64,000 nucleotides of DNA from Pseudomonas hunanensis. Lineage in GTDB: Bacteria; Pseudomonadota; Gammaproteobacteria; Pseudomonadales; Pseudomonadaceae. Within the stretch, counting starts at the first letter, position 1. Each line of letters starts with the position of its first letter. A program made the translations under genes and the position numbers. Under the pieces are notes generated by a model. That model saw only the letters and a program-made list of their open reading frames with translations. It searched no databases and was not told the DNA's origin. Positions 33,851-42,389 of the stretch are shown here, piece after piece. The DNA lies in contig NZ_QJRC01000095.1 in the NCBI RefSeq assembly GCF_013393325.1, positions 372,001 through 436,000 on the forward strand, read 5' to 3'.

Positions 33851-35053
33851 ATGAAGCAGATCCTGATCATTGGCGCGGGCTTTGCCGGCCTGTGGAGCGC
33901 GCTCAGCGCCATCCGTCAGCTTGACCTCAACGGCAGCAAGGATGTCGAGGTCACCCTGCTTGCGCCTCAGGCCGAGCTGCATGTGCGTCCGCGTTTCTAC
34001 GAGCCCGACGTACACACCATGGCCGCGCCGCTGCAGGCGCTGTTCGATGCCGTCAATGTCCGCTTCGTGCAAGGCACCGCCTGCCATATTGATGAAGGGG
34101 CGCGCCGAGTCAGCTATCGCACCCCCAGCGGCACGTCGTGCGCCCTGCCCTACGACCGCCTGATCATGGCCTGTGGCAGCGAGCTGAACCGGCCTGACAG
34201 GGTCGGTATCGAACATGCCTTCGATGTCGACAAACTCGAGAGTGCCGCACGCCTGGAAACCCATCTCAAGTCGCTGGAAAGGCTGCCCGACACGCCGGCA
34301 CGCAATACCGTGGTGGTGGCCGGGGGCGGCTTTACCGGCATAGAGACCGCCACCGAACTACCGGCCCGCTTGCGCGCGATACTGGGTGAAGACGCTGCGT
34401 TGCGTGTGGTGATAGTCGACCGAGGCGCAAGAATTGGCGCGGCCCTGGGTGACGGCATCCGCCCGAGCATCGAGCAGGCAAGCGAGGCGTTGGGCGTGGA
34501 ATGGATCTGTGGCGCTACGGTGGCTTCGGTAGACCCTGCCGGCGTGCTGCTGGACAACGGCCAACGCATCGACGCGGGTACGGTGATCTGGACTGTGGGC
34601 TTCAAGGCCAACCCGCTCACCGAGCAGATCAGTGGCGAGCGCGACCATCAGGGGCGCCTGCACGTCGATGGCAACCTCAAGGTCAAGGGTAGTGATTCGG
34701 TGTATGCCGCTGGAGACGTGGCTTACGCCGCCTGTGACGAACTTGGCAACCATGCGGTGATGTCTTGCCAGCACGCGATTGCGCTGGGGCGTCATGCGGG
34801 CAACAATGCGGCCGCCGAACTGGTTGGCGTGGCGCCGAAGACCTACAGCCAGCCCAAGTACGTGACTTGCCTTGACCTGGGCGCCTGGGGTGCGGTGTAT
34901 ACCGAGGGATGGGAACGTACGGTGTCACCACCGCAGGACAAGGCCGAGGCCAAAATACTGAAATCGCAAATCAATACCGTGTGGATTTACCCGCCAGCAG
35001 CCGATCGCACAGCAGCACTGGCTGCGGCTGATCCGGCGATCCCGGTAGCGTAA
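33851..35053 (+). CDS. NDH-2-like NAD(P)/FAD-dependent oxidoreductase
   Basis: A 400-residue pyridine nucleotide-disulphide-type oxidoreductase related to type II NADH dehydrogenases. The FAD motif is IIGAGFAGLWSA (residues 5-16), the NAD motif VVVAGGGFTGIETATEL (about 155-171), and the second FAD motif VYAAGDVAY. No C-terminal membrane helix is seen, so it is probably soluble or peripheral. AAAGGAG precedes the ATG. Electron acceptor unknown. Confidence 0.85.
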   Translation: MKQILIIGAGFAGLWSALSAIRQLDLNGSKDVEVTLLAPQAELHVRPRFYEPDVHTMAAPLQALFDAVNVRFVQGTACHIDEGARRVSYRTPSGTSCALPYDRLIMACGSELNRPDRVGIEHAFDVDKLESAARLETHLKSLERLPDTPARNTVVVAGGGFTGIETATELPARLRAILGEDAALRVVIVDRGARIGAALGDGIRPSIEQASEALGVEWICGATVASVDPAGVLLDNGQRIDAGTVIWTVGFKANPLTEQISGERDHQGRLHVDGNLKVKGSDSVYAAGDVAYAACDELGNHAVMSCQHAIALGRHAGNNAAAELVGVAPKTYSQPKYVTCLDLGAWGAVYTEGWERTVSPPQDKAEAKILKSQINTVWIYPPAADRTAALAAADPAIPVA

Positions 35054-35059
35054 GGCTGT

Positions 35060-35082
35060 CGCGCCCCCGCTGTGGGGGCGCG
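35060..35082. terminator. Hairpin between convergent genes
   Basis: CGCGCCCCC and GGGGGCGCG make a 9-bp stem with a GCTGT loop, just after the oxidoreductase stop and before the end of the convergent azoR. No T-tract on either strand; weak or bidirectional terminator at best. Confidence 0.45.
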
Positions 35083-35114
35083 AAAACCTTCATGTTCCGA
35101 GCAGGGCCGTTGAA

Positions 35115-35726
35115 TCAGGCCACAGCAAACAGCTCATTGGCAATCTGCGCCTGTGCAGCATCAATCGCCTGGCTGCGCTGCTCCGGGCCATAGGCCAGGC
35201 CATGGGCGCGAACAATTTCCAGGTCGGTGACACCGATAAAGCCCAGGAACACTTTCAGGAAATCTTCATGCCCGGCGCCAGTCGGCTGGCCAGCGTGCAG
35301 GCCACCGGCGGTGGAAACCAGCACCACTTTCTTGTCACCGCACAGGCCTTCGGGGCCAGCTTCGGTGTAGCGGAAGGTCTTGCCGGCGACAGCGACGCGG
35401 TCGATCCAGGCCTTGAGCTGGGTCGGCACGGTGAAGTTGTACATCGGCGCGCCAATCACAACAGCGTCGGCAGCCAGGAATTCTTCCAGGGTCTCGGCGC
35501 TCAGCTTGGCTTCGAAAGCCTGGGCGGCGTCACGCACGTCTTCAGGGGTGCCCGCAGCTACCAGGGTAGCGGCAGAGAAGTGGGCGATGGCATCGGCCGC
35601 CAGGTCGCGGTAAACCACCTCGACGCTTGGGTCTGCAGCCTTCCAGGCCTCGACCACTTCGCGGCTCAGCTGGCGGGAGGCGGAATTGTCGCCCAGGATG
35701 CTCGAATCGATGTGCAACAGTTTCAT
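35115..35726 (-). CDS. azoR: FMN-dependent NADH-azoreductase
   Basis: A 203-residue flavodoxin-like quinone/azo reductase. The phosphate-binding loop is SSILGDNSASRQLS (residues 8-21), MYNFTVPTQLKAWIDRV (about 95-111) binds the flavin ring, and TAGGLHAGQP closes the site. Reduces quinones and azo dyes with NADH as a protection against electrophiles. AGGAGAG precedes the ATG. Divergent from a LysR regulator that probably controls it. Confidence 0.93.
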   Translation of the reverse strand: MKLLHIDSSILGDNSASRQLSREVVEAWKAADPSVEVVYRDLAADAIAHFSAATLVAAGTPEDVRDAAQAFEAKLSAETLEEFLAADAVVIGAPMYNFTVPTQLKAWIDRVAVAGKTFRYTEAGPEGLCGDKKVVLVSTAGGLHAGQPTGAGHEDFLKVFLGFIGVTDLEIVRAHGLAYGPEQRSQAIDAAQAQIANELFAVA

Positions 35727-35859
35727 GGGACTCTCCTGTTATTGAAGACCGCATCAGTGGGCGATCACGATGGGGAGAATCCTACCGAGGTGAGCAATGG
35801 CTGATAAGCTGGCAAAAATGCGTTAGTTTGTCCCACAGGTGGAACAGTGAGACATTCCC

Positions 35860-36762
35860 ATGCAAGACCTCAACGACCTCTTTTACTTCGCACGCGTGGT
35901 CGAAGCCGGCGGGTTCGCCGCCGCCGGGCGCCAGCTAGGCATCCCCAAGTCGCGCCTGTCACGGCGTATCGCCGAACTTGAAGAGCGCCTGGGCACACGC
36001 CTGCTGCAACGCACCACCCGGCAACTCAAGCTCACCGCGGTAGGTGAGCGCTACCTGCATCATTGCCAGGCCATGCTGTTGGAGGCCGAAGCTGCCGATG
36101 AAACCGTGGCCAGCATGAGCAGCGAACCACGCGGGCGTTTGCGCGTGTCATGCCCGGTAGCTCTGGCGCATGCGTTCCTGCCGGATGTGATCAGCCGCTT
36201 TCTTGAGCAGTACCCGCTGGTGCAATTGGACATGGTGCTGATCAACCGCCGGGTAGACCTGATTTCCGAAGGTATCGATGTGGCGTTGCGCGTACGCGAC
36301 CTGGGCGACGAAGACCCGGCCCTGGTTACCCGCCGCCTGCGCCAGGCGCAAATGCAACTGGTGGCCGCGCCCGGTTTCGCTGACCACATTCGTGAACCAG
36401 GCGAGTTGGCGTCATTACCGGTGCTGGGCGCCGCCGAGGCAGACCGGCTGGTGCACTTCCGCCTGCTCGGCCCCGATGGCAAGCAGCAGGAAATCGCCCT
36501 GGAGCCACGCTTGGCGATCGATGATTTCGTAGTACGTAATGCTGCTGTACGAGCCGGCCTGGGTTTCACTGCGTTGCCCAGCATGTTTTGTGAAGAAGAA
36601 CTGGAGCGCGGCGAACTGGTGCGCCTGCTGCCAGACTGGTCGCTACCGGGTGGCTATCTGCAGGCGGTGTATCCCCATCGGCGTGGTTTGCTGCCTGCAG
36701 TGCGGGTGTGGATCGATCACCTGGCGGCATCATTCGAAGCCTGTGGAGAGCGGTATGTCTGA
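35860..36762 (+). CDS. LysR-family transcriptional regulator
   Basis: A 300-residue regulator. The N-terminal helix-turn-helix is clear (GGFAAAGRQLGIPKSRLSRRIAELEERLGTRLL, residues 18-50), followed by the linker helix RYLHHCQAMLLEAEAAD and a periplasmic-binding-protein-fold sensor domain. It is of the AaeR/DsdC-like subgroup with LRVSCPVALAHAFLPDVISRF. Divergent from azoR, its probable target across 133 bases. Confidence 0.92.
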   Translation: MQDLNDLFYFARVVEAGGFAAAGRQLGIPKSRLSRRIAELEERLGTRLLQRTTRQLKLTAVGERYLHHCQAMLLEAEAADETVASMSSEPRGRLRVSCPVALAHAFLPDVISRFLEQYPLVQLDMVLINRRVDLISEGIDVALRVRDLGDEDPALVTRRLRQAQMQLVAAPGFADHIREPGELASLPVLGAAEADRLVHFRLLGPDGKQQEIALEPRLAIDDFVVRNAAVRAGLGFTALPSMFCEEELERGELVRLLPDWSLPGGYLQAVYPHRRGLLPAVRVWIDHLAASFEACGERYV

Positions 36763-37114
36763 GCGAAAGATGAGCCAAGCCCAGGTGGCGGCGTTTTGCC
36801 TGAGCCTGCCGGGTGCGCGGGAAGACTACAAATGGGGCGGCATCCGGGTGTTCTCGGTGGCGGGCAACAAGATGTTCGCGGTACTCGACCTGGCCGGCGC
36901 AGGCTTGTCGTTCAAGGTGGCCGACGAGCTGTTTCTCGGCTATTGCGACCGCCCTGGGGTTCGGCCGGCGCCATACCTGGCGCGGGCGAAGTGGGTCAGC
37001 ATGGCACTGCCCTACCCAATGGGGCGTGATGAGCTGTGTGACTTATTGCAGCGCTCGCATCAATTGGTGGTGCGACGCCTGCCCAAGCGGTTGCAGGTGG
37101 GGCTGGTCATGTGA
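36755..37114 (+). CDS. MmcQ/YjbR-family protein
   Basis: A 119-residue protein with the family's cysteine-containing fold start (VAAFCLSLPGAREDYKWGGIRVFSVAGNKMFAVLD) and the LSFKV and RAKWVSMALP segments. These double-wing DNA-binding-like proteins have no established function. Its ATG lies inside the LysR 3' end (8-base overlap), indicating co-transcription. Confidence 0.88.
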   Translation: MSERKMSQAQVAAFCLSLPGAREDYKWGGIRVFSVAGNKMFAVLDLAGAGLSFKVADELFLGYCDRPGVRPAPYLARAKWVSMALPYPMGRDELCDLLQRSHQLVVRRLPKRLQVGLVM

Positions 37115-37152
37115 TCGACCTGTACCCGCGTAAAGGCCGGTACAGGTAAACC

Positions 37153-37566
37153 TCAAGCAAAGGGCAGATAGCGCCCTTCAAAAAACAGCCAGTCGGCCCA
37201 GAACACTTGGTGCACCAGCACAATCCCCCAGCACACCAACTGGTACGAGACCTTGCGGGTCTTGTGTCGGAACAGCTGCTGCGCCAACAGCGCCCCCGGC
37301 CAGCCGCCCAGCAATTCACTGGCATGCAGCACTTTTTCCGGTGTGCGCCAGGCCTGGGTACGCGCCTGCCGTTTATCCTGCCAGTACAGCAACAGGCTGA
37401 TCAGGCTCATCGCCGGGTACAGCGCCAGCGGCCACCAGGCCTGGTCGTTCCAGGCCATGCGCGCCGCACCCAGGCCTGGCAACAGGCACAGCAGGCCTAA
37501 CAGCAACAGCTTCAGGCGCACATTGCGCACGCCTTCGGCTCGTTGCCCGCGCAGTGCCTCAGCCAT
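37153..37566 (-). CDS. DUF1294 membrane protein
   Basis: A 137-residue protein with hydrophobic segments (about 16-36 and 46-62), then the DUF1294 signature: YWQDKRQARTQAWRTPEKVLHASELLGGWPGALLAQQLFRHKTRK. The family is membrane-associated and of unknown function. The start overlaps the uppP stop by eight bases, so it is the downstream gene of a uppP transcript. Confidence 0.85.
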   Translation of the reverse strand: MAEALRGQRAEGVRNVRLKLLLLGLLCLLPGLGAARMAWNDQAWWPLALYPAMSLISLLLYWQDKRQARTQAWRTPEKVLHASELLGGWPGALLAQQLFRHKTRKVSYQLVCWGIVLVHQVFWADWLFFEGRYLPFA

Positions 37567-38389
37567 GTGCGGTCGACCAGTCAACCCAGCCAAACTGCCA
37601 GGTCGCCAGAATCAGCAGGCCGAACACGATACGGTACCAGGCGAATGCCGCGTAGCTATGGTTGGCAATGAATTTGAGCAACGCCCGTACGGCGATCATG
37701 GCGAAGATGAACGAAGTCACGAAGCCAATCGCAAACACCGGCAGGTCAGCGGGCTGGAACAGGTCGCGGTACTTGTAGCCCGAATACACCGCTGCACCGA
37801 CCATGGTTGGCATTGCCAGGAAGAACGAGAACTCGGTCGCTGCCTTGCGCGACAGGCCAAACAGCAGGCCACCGATAATGGTCGAGCCGGAGCGTGACGT
37901 GCCCGGGATCATCGCCAGGCACTGGACAAAGCCGATTTTCAACGCATGGCTCCAGCGCATGTCGTCCACATGGTCCACCTGCACACGATGCTCGCGGCGC
38001 TCGGCCCAGAGCATGATGACGCCGCCGACCACCAGTGCCGTTGCCACGGTGATCGGGTTGAACAGGTACTCGTGAATCAGGTCGGCGAACAGCACGCCCA
38101 GGACCACCGCCGGCATGAACGCCAACAGCAGGTTGCCCGTGAAGCGGCGCGCCTTGGGCTGGCTGGTCAGGCCGAAGACCACTTCGAGAATCTTGCCGCG
38201 AAACTCCCACACCACCGCCAGGATCGCCGCCAGCTGGATGATGATATTGAAAGCCATGGCCCGTTCGCCGCCAAAACCGATCAGGTCGGCGACGATGATC
38301 TGGTGGCCGGTACTGGAGATCGGCAGAAACTCCGTCAACCCCTCGACCACGCCCAAGATGATTGCCTGGAAGGCAGTCCAAAAATCCAT
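37559..38389 (-). CDS. uppP: Undecaprenyl-diphosphatase (UppP/BacA)
   Basis: A 276-residue polytopic membrane enzyme that dephosphorylates undecaprenyl pyrophosphate to recycle the lipid carrier for peptidoglycan, and confers bacitracin resistance when abundant. The motifs are GLTEFLPISSTGH (catalytic Glu and Ser) and MIPGTSRSGSTI (PGxSRSGxT) in the second half. The second of two adjacent ATGs (38389) has the right spacing from GGGGGA; 38392 is the alternative. Confidence 0.96.
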   Translation of the reverse strand: MDFWTAFQAIILGVVEGLTEFLPISSTGHQIIVADLIGFGGERAMAFNIIIQLAAILAVVWEFRGKILEVVFGLTSQPKARRFTGNLLLAFMPAVVLGVLFADLIHEYLFNPITVATALVVGGVIMLWAERREHRVQVDHVDDMRWSHALKIGFVQCLAMIPGTSRSGSTIIGGLLFGLSRKAATEFSFFLAMPTMVGAAVYSGYKYRDLFQPADLPVFAIGFVTSFIFAMIAVRALLKFIANHSYAAFAWYRIVFGLLILATWQFGWVDWSTAHG

Positions 38390-38688
38390 CATTCCCCCGA
38401 TGGAGCGCTGCTCGTTGCAGGCCCCTTGTTCTTGATTTGCTTGTGATTGCCGCACGCGGCCCGGCTGTTTTACAGCGACTGTTGGGCGCAACGCCAGTAG
38501 AAAAGTTCACGCTTGTTAAAGGTTTCATCTTGCGCGGCCGAAATCCTAGCAGAGCGCCTTTGCAATCGCTTTACGCGACCTGCTGCAGACTATTACGAAG
38601 ATAGCACTTAGCCATTAGTCGAGTGGGGGCTTGCTGCAAAGCATGCTTCGATGCACCTCAATAAAAAGAACAATGCGGGAGCTGGTGG
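38390..38688. other. Intergenic region between uppP and the chemoreceptor gene
   Basis: About 300 bases holding the divergent promoters of uppP and mcpP. GGGAGCTGGTGG directly precedes the chemoreceptor ATG. No repeat, RNA or strong hairpin was recognised. Confidence 0.5.
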
Positions 38689-40323
38689 ATGAACACTCTG
38701 AGATCGATGTCGATCAGTCGTCGCCTGTGGCTGATCCTTGTAGTGGCGGTGGCCATGCTGGTGGTGCTGGGCCTGCTGATGCTGCGCCAGATCCACGGTG
38801 ACCTGTACCAGGCCAAGGCAGAAAAGACCCGTCATGTGGTGCAGACCGCCGCCGGTGTGCTGGCCTATTACCAAGGCCTGGAGGCGGCCGGCACGCTCAG
38901 CCGCGAAGCCGCCCAGCAGCAAGCACTGCAAGTGGTGCGAGCGCTGCGCTACGACCACGACGACTATTTCTGGATCAACGACCTGGGGCCGAAGATGATC
39001 ATGCATCCGGCCAACCCCAAGCTCGACGGCCAGGACCTTTCCGCCATCCGCGACCCCGATGGCTTTGCCGTGTTCAACGAAATGGTCGCCCTGGCCCGCC
39101 AGCAGGGCGCCGGCCCCGTCAACTATCGCTGGCCCAAGCCCGGCGCCAGCGAGCCGGTCGCTAAAACCTCCTATATACAGCTGTTCAAACCGTGGGGCTG
39201 GATCATCGGTTCGGGCGTGTACGTCGATGACGTACAGGCCGAGTTCGCTCGCCAGCTACGCGACGCCTCGCTGGTCGGCGTGGGCATTGCCCTGTTGATG
39301 GCGCTGTTGGTCATGCTGATTGCCCGCAGCATCGCCCGCCCGTTGCAAGAAGCGGTGCAGGCGATGGGCAACATCGCCAGCGGCGAAAGCGACCTTACTC
39401 GACGGCTGGACACCCATGGCCGCGATGAAATCACCCACCTGGGCGAGCACTTCAACCGCTTCAACGGCAAGCTGCAAGGCGTGGTCGGCCAACTGCAGGG
39501 GGCGGCCCATGCGCTGGCCCAGTCCGCTGGGCACGTCGGCGACAATGCGGGCGCCGCACAACAACACAGCGCCCAGCAATCGCTGCAGATGGACCAGGTG
39601 GCCACGGCGGTGAATGAGGTGACCTACGCCGTGCAGGACGTGGCCAAGACTGCCGAACAAGCCGCCGGGGAAATGCGCACCGCACAGCAGCAGGTGACGC
39701 ACGGCCAGCAGGCCATTCACGGCAGCCTGGCGCAAATCGATCGGCTGTCGCTGACCATCGAGCAGGCCGTGCAGGTAATCCGCGACCTGGCCGGGCACAG
39801 TACACGCATTGGCGGCGTGCTGGAGGTGATTCGCTCCATTGCCGAGCAGACCAACCTGCTGGCGCTGAACGCGGCCATCGAGGCGGCACGGGCCGGCGAG
39901 CAAGGCCGCGGTTTTGCCGTGGTCGCCGACGAGGTGCGCCTGCTGGCCCAGCGCACGGCGCAGTCAACGGCCGAAATCCACACCATGATCGAGCACCTGC
40001 AAAGCCAGTCGGACGCTGCGGTCAAGGCCATCGACACCAGCAGCGAGGCGTCACGCCAGACCGTCGAGCAAGCCCGCGAGGCCGGAGCAAGCCTGGACGC
40101 CATCAACCAGGCACTGAACAACCTCACTGCATTGAATGCATCCATCGCCAGTGCCACCTTGCAGCAGGCGCATGTGGTCGAAGAAATCAACCGCAACGTG
40201 CTGGACACCGCAGGGCTGTCCCAGCAGACCGCTGATGCGGCGCGGCAGTCCAGCGATGCCGGGATGGCGTTGGGGCAGTTGAGCGAGGAATTGGAGCAGT
40301 TACTGCGGCAGTTTCGGGTATAG
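38689..40323 (+). CDS. mcpP: Methyl-accepting chemotaxis protein, McpP-like
   Basis: A 544-residue chemoreceptor: TM1 at about 12-32, a periplasmic single-Cache-like domain (about 35-190, containing DDYFWINDLGPKMIMHP and IQLFKPWGWIIGSGVYVDD), TM2 at 194-213, a HAMP region, and the conserved signalling hairpin IRSIAEQTNLLALNAAIEA around 385. P. putida McpP (PP2861) beside uppP mediates chemotaxis to acetate, pyruvate, propionate and lactate; the same gene order and domain here support that name. Ligand assignment is by homology. Confidence 0.85.
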   Translation: MNTLRSMSISRRLWLILVVAVAMLVVLGLLMLRQIHGDLYQAKAEKTRHVVQTAAGVLAYYQGLEAAGTLSREAAQQQALQVVRALRYDHDDYFWINDLGPKMIMHPANPKLDGQDLSAIRDPDGFAVFNEMVALARQQGAGPVNYRWPKPGASEPVAKTSYIQLFKPWGWIIGSGVYVDDVQAEFARQLRDASLVGVGIALLMALLVMLIARSIARPLQEAVQAMGNIASGESDLTRRLDTHGRDEITHLGEHFNRFNGKLQGVVGQLQGAAHALAQSAGHVGDNAGAAQQHSAQQSLQMDQVATAVNEVTYAVQDVAKTAEQAAGEMRTAQQQVTHGQQAIHGSLAQIDRLSLTIEQAVQVIRDLAGHSTRIGGVLEVIRSIAEQTNLLALNAAIEAARAGEQGRGFAVVADEVRLLAQRTAQSTAEIHTMIEHLQSQSDAAVKAIDTSSEASRQTVEQAREAGASLDAINQALNNLTALNASIASATLQQAHVVEEINRNVLDTAGLSQQTADAARQSSDAGMALGQLSEELEQLLRQFRV

Positions 40324-40401
40324 CGATAGAACGCAGCGCAGCCCTTGTGGGAGCCTTGTGCCGCGAAAGGCCGGCAATCTATGCGCTGACGCCGTAATCC
40401 T

Positions 40402-40446
40402 GGGGCCGCTTTGCGGCCCTTTCGCGACGCAAGGCCGCTCCCTCAC
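40402..40446 (+). repeat. REP-like element of the P. putida type
   Basis: GGGGCCGCTTTGCGGCCC (an imperfect hairpin) followed by TTTCGCGACGCAAGGCCGCTCC, resembling the REP elements at the window's end. A degenerate inverted partner (GGAGCCTTGTGCCGCGAAAGGCC) lies about 50 bases upstream, after mcpP. Confidence 0.7.
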
Positions 40447-40517
40447 GGCCCTACACCTTCCCCGGCCGACCCGTTACAATCGCGCCCCTTCCCCGATAGT
40501 CTCTCCAAGGATCGCCG

Positions 40518-41084
40518 ATGTCCGGCCTTGAACTCATCGCCGCCGTCCTCGGCGTCACCGCTGTCTGGCTCACGGTCAAGCAGAACGCCTGGTGCTGGCC
40601 GATCGGTCTGGTCATGGTGCTGATCTACGGCTGGCTGTTCTACGAGGTAAAGCTGTACTCGGGCATGCTGCTGCAAGTGGCCTACGCCATCCTGCAACTG
40701 TACGGCTGGTGGCAGTGGAAGCGCCCCGAGCACGCAGAAGAAGCCCGCCAGGTCTCCCGCCTGCAACGCCCGGCGCTGTTCACCGGCCTGGCCGCCGGGG
40801 TGCTGCTGAGCGCCGCCCTGGGCGCGGCCATGGCCAATTGGACCGATGCTGCCCTGCCCTGGCTGGACGCCACCCTGACCGGCTTCAGCCTGGTGGCGCA
40901 ACTGTGGATGGCACAGAAACGCCTGCAGTGCTGGCCATTGTGGGTGGTGGTCGACATCATCTATGTAGGCCAATACCTGCACCAGCAGCTGTATTTCACC
41001 GCAGGCTTCTTCGCCGTACTCACCCTGATTGCCCTGCGCGGCTGGCTGGAATGGCGCCGTGACCCGGCATTGGTGCAGCCATGA
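40518..41084 (+). CDS. pnuC: Nicotinamide riboside/mononucleotide transporter PnuC
   Basis: A 188-residue membrane protein with seven predicted helices. The family pattern is clear: TVKQNAWCWPIGLVMVLIYGWLFYEVKLYSGMLLQVAYAILQLYGWWQWKR, and later WLDATLTGFSLVAQLWMAQKRLQCWPLWVVVDIIYVGQYL. It moves nicotinamide riboside into the cell by facilitated diffusion. Coupled by a four-base overlap to a NadR-like ATPase gene, which probably traps the substrate by phosphorylation. Confidence 0.94.
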   Translation: MSGLELIAAVLGVTAVWLTVKQNAWCWPIGLVMVLIYGWLFYEVKLYSGMLLQVAYAILQLYGWWQWKRPEHAEEARQVSRLQRPALFTGLAAGVLLSAALGAAMANWTDAALPWLDATLTGFSLVAQLWMAQKRLQCWPLWVVVDIIYVGQYLHQQLYFTAGFFAVLTLIALRGWLEWRRDPALVQP

Positions 41085-41650
41085 ACGCAGAGCAGGCCAT
41101 GAAGGTACTGGTGCTATGCGGCCCCGAGTCCAGCGGCAAAAGCTGGCTTGGCGGGGTGATCCAGGCGCATTTCGGTGGCGTGGTAGTGGCCGAGTACGTG
41201 CGCCATTTCATCGACCAGGAACGCCGCGATACCTGCTACGCCGACATTCCCGCCATCGCCCGCGGGCAACTGGCCTGGGAAGACCGGGCACGCGAGCAGG
41301 CACCGCCGCTGCTGATTCTGGACACCCACCTGCTCAGCAATATGCTCTGGAGCCAAGCGCTGTTCGATGACTGCCCGACCTGGCTTGAACAGGCACTGCT
41401 GGCGCGGCGTTACGACCTGCACCTGTTGCTTAGCCCGCAAGGGGTGGATTGGGTTGGCGATGGCCAGCGTTGCCAGCCCGACCTTGGCGACCGCCAACGC
41501 TTTTTCGACGACAGCCTGGCCTGGCTGAAGCGGCACAATCAGCCGCACCAGATACTTGAGGGCAATTGGCCGCAGCGCCAATTGCTGGCCTTGCAAGCAG
41601 TTGCTACGCTGCTTGATAGCGATACGCCAGCCTGCCCGACCGAGTGTTAA
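41081..41650 (+). CDS. NadR-like AAA/P-loop ATPase, probable ribosylnicotinamide kinase
   Basis: A 189-residue P-loop protein. Walker A is GPESSGKS in VLCGPESSGKSWLGG (residues 9-21), followed by a region like the NadR C-terminal kinase domain (VAEYVRHFIDQ, ILDTHLLSNMLW and LLLSPQGVDWVGDGQR). It lacks the NadR adenylyltransferase half and helix-turn-helix. With PnuC upstream it should phosphorylate nicotinamide riboside to NMN; this is inferred from fusion and context in other genomes. Confidence 0.85.
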   Translation: MNAEQAMKVLVLCGPESSGKSWLGGVIQAHFGGVVVAEYVRHFIDQERRDTCYADIPAIARGQLAWEDRAREQAPPLLILDTHLLSNMLWSQALFDDCPTWLEQALLARRYDLHLLLSPQGVDWVGDGQRCQPDLGDRQRFFDDSLAWLKRHNQPHQILEGNWPQRQLLALQAVATLLDSDTPACPTEC

Positions 41651-41947
41651 GCCCCTGACACACTCCGTTGGGGCAAAGCCCCCGAAATTGCGGGGCTTTC
41701 CCCCGCTTCGGGCACAGTGTCAAGCTCATGAAACACCCTTGCAAAAACCCTTCCAATCAAGGCCACTGCTGGCTTGCCTAGCAACGCTTGCGGCCGGCTG
41801 TTTCATCACTGAGACAGAATACGCCGCAGTTTGTTAGCCATCCAGGCTAACCGCTTGATCTGCAAACGCTTCTCAAAAACGGCACACCTTCTGCTCTGTT
41901 GTTCGCATCGCTGAACAGGGCCAGCGCTCAAAGAAGGAGTTGCCGTC
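41651..41947. other. Leader/intergenic region upstream of fapA
   Basis: About 300 bases. Close to the kinase stop is a terminator-like hairpin (AAAGCCCC with GGGGCTTT, 41675-41699). Further on, GTTAGCC and GGCTAAC (41833-41851) form a perfect 7-bp inverted repeat with a five-base loop, a possible operator or leader hairpin of the fap operon. AAGAAGGAG is the fapA ribosome binding site. Confidence 0.5.
41675..41699 (+). terminator. Terminator-like hairpin after pnuC-kinase
   Basis: AAAGCCCC and GGGGCTTT form an 8-bp stem around a nine-base loop, 24 bases after the kinase stop codon. The terminal TTT of the stem and lack of a longer U-run make it modest. Confidence 0.6.
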
Positions 41948-42388
41948 GTGAGGAAAAGAGACAAACGCCTCCATCACCTGCTGTTGGTAGGTTGCGTATT
42001 GGGGTCATTGAGCCTGACGGCCCAAGCGGACAACGGGATCATCATCATCAAGCGCGACGTGCAGGTACGCAACGCGACGATCCCTCCCCTGATCCCAGAC
42101 CCAAGCCCTACCACGGTCAACGCCAACCCTTCTGCCTACGTGCTCAAGCAAACCAACGAACTGAGTGATGGCGACTTCGCCAGCATCAGCAGCGGCGCAG
42201 GCATCAGCAACATGATCACCCAGCAGACCAACAACCTGGGCGGTAACCTCGGTAACCAGAACCAATTACCCAATCTGTCGGGCGGGCGCGGCACCGGTGG
42301 CTCAGGTAACGGCATCGCCAACATGGTCAACTCAAGTGTGCAGCGTGGCCTCGCGCCGCTGCAGATCCTGACCGGCGGGGGCAAGTGA
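41948..42388 (+). CDS. fapA: Functional amyloid system chaperone-like protein FapA
   Basis: A 146-residue exported protein starting at GTG (RBS GAAGGAG nine bases before). The signal peptide reads LLLVGCVLGSLSLTAQA, and the mature part carries the segments NGIIIIKRDVQVRNATIPP and KQTNELSDGDFASISSGAGISNM, then a Gly/Asn-rich end. FapA is thought to prevent premature amyloid formation by FapB/FapC in the periplasm. First gene of a complete fapABCDEF operon. Confidence 0.93.
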   Translation: MRKRDKRLHHLLLVGCVLGSLSLTAQADNGIIIIKRDVQVRNATIPPLIPDPSPTTVNANPSAYVLKQTNELSDGDFASISSGAGISNMITQQTNNLGGNLGNQNQLPNLSGGRGTGGSGNGIANMVNSSVQRGLAPLQILTGGGK

Positions 42389-42389
42389 G

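Noticed and set aside
40324..40400. Second REP element after mcpP
   Set aside because: Only a degenerate, truncated match; noted with the intact element rather than listed.
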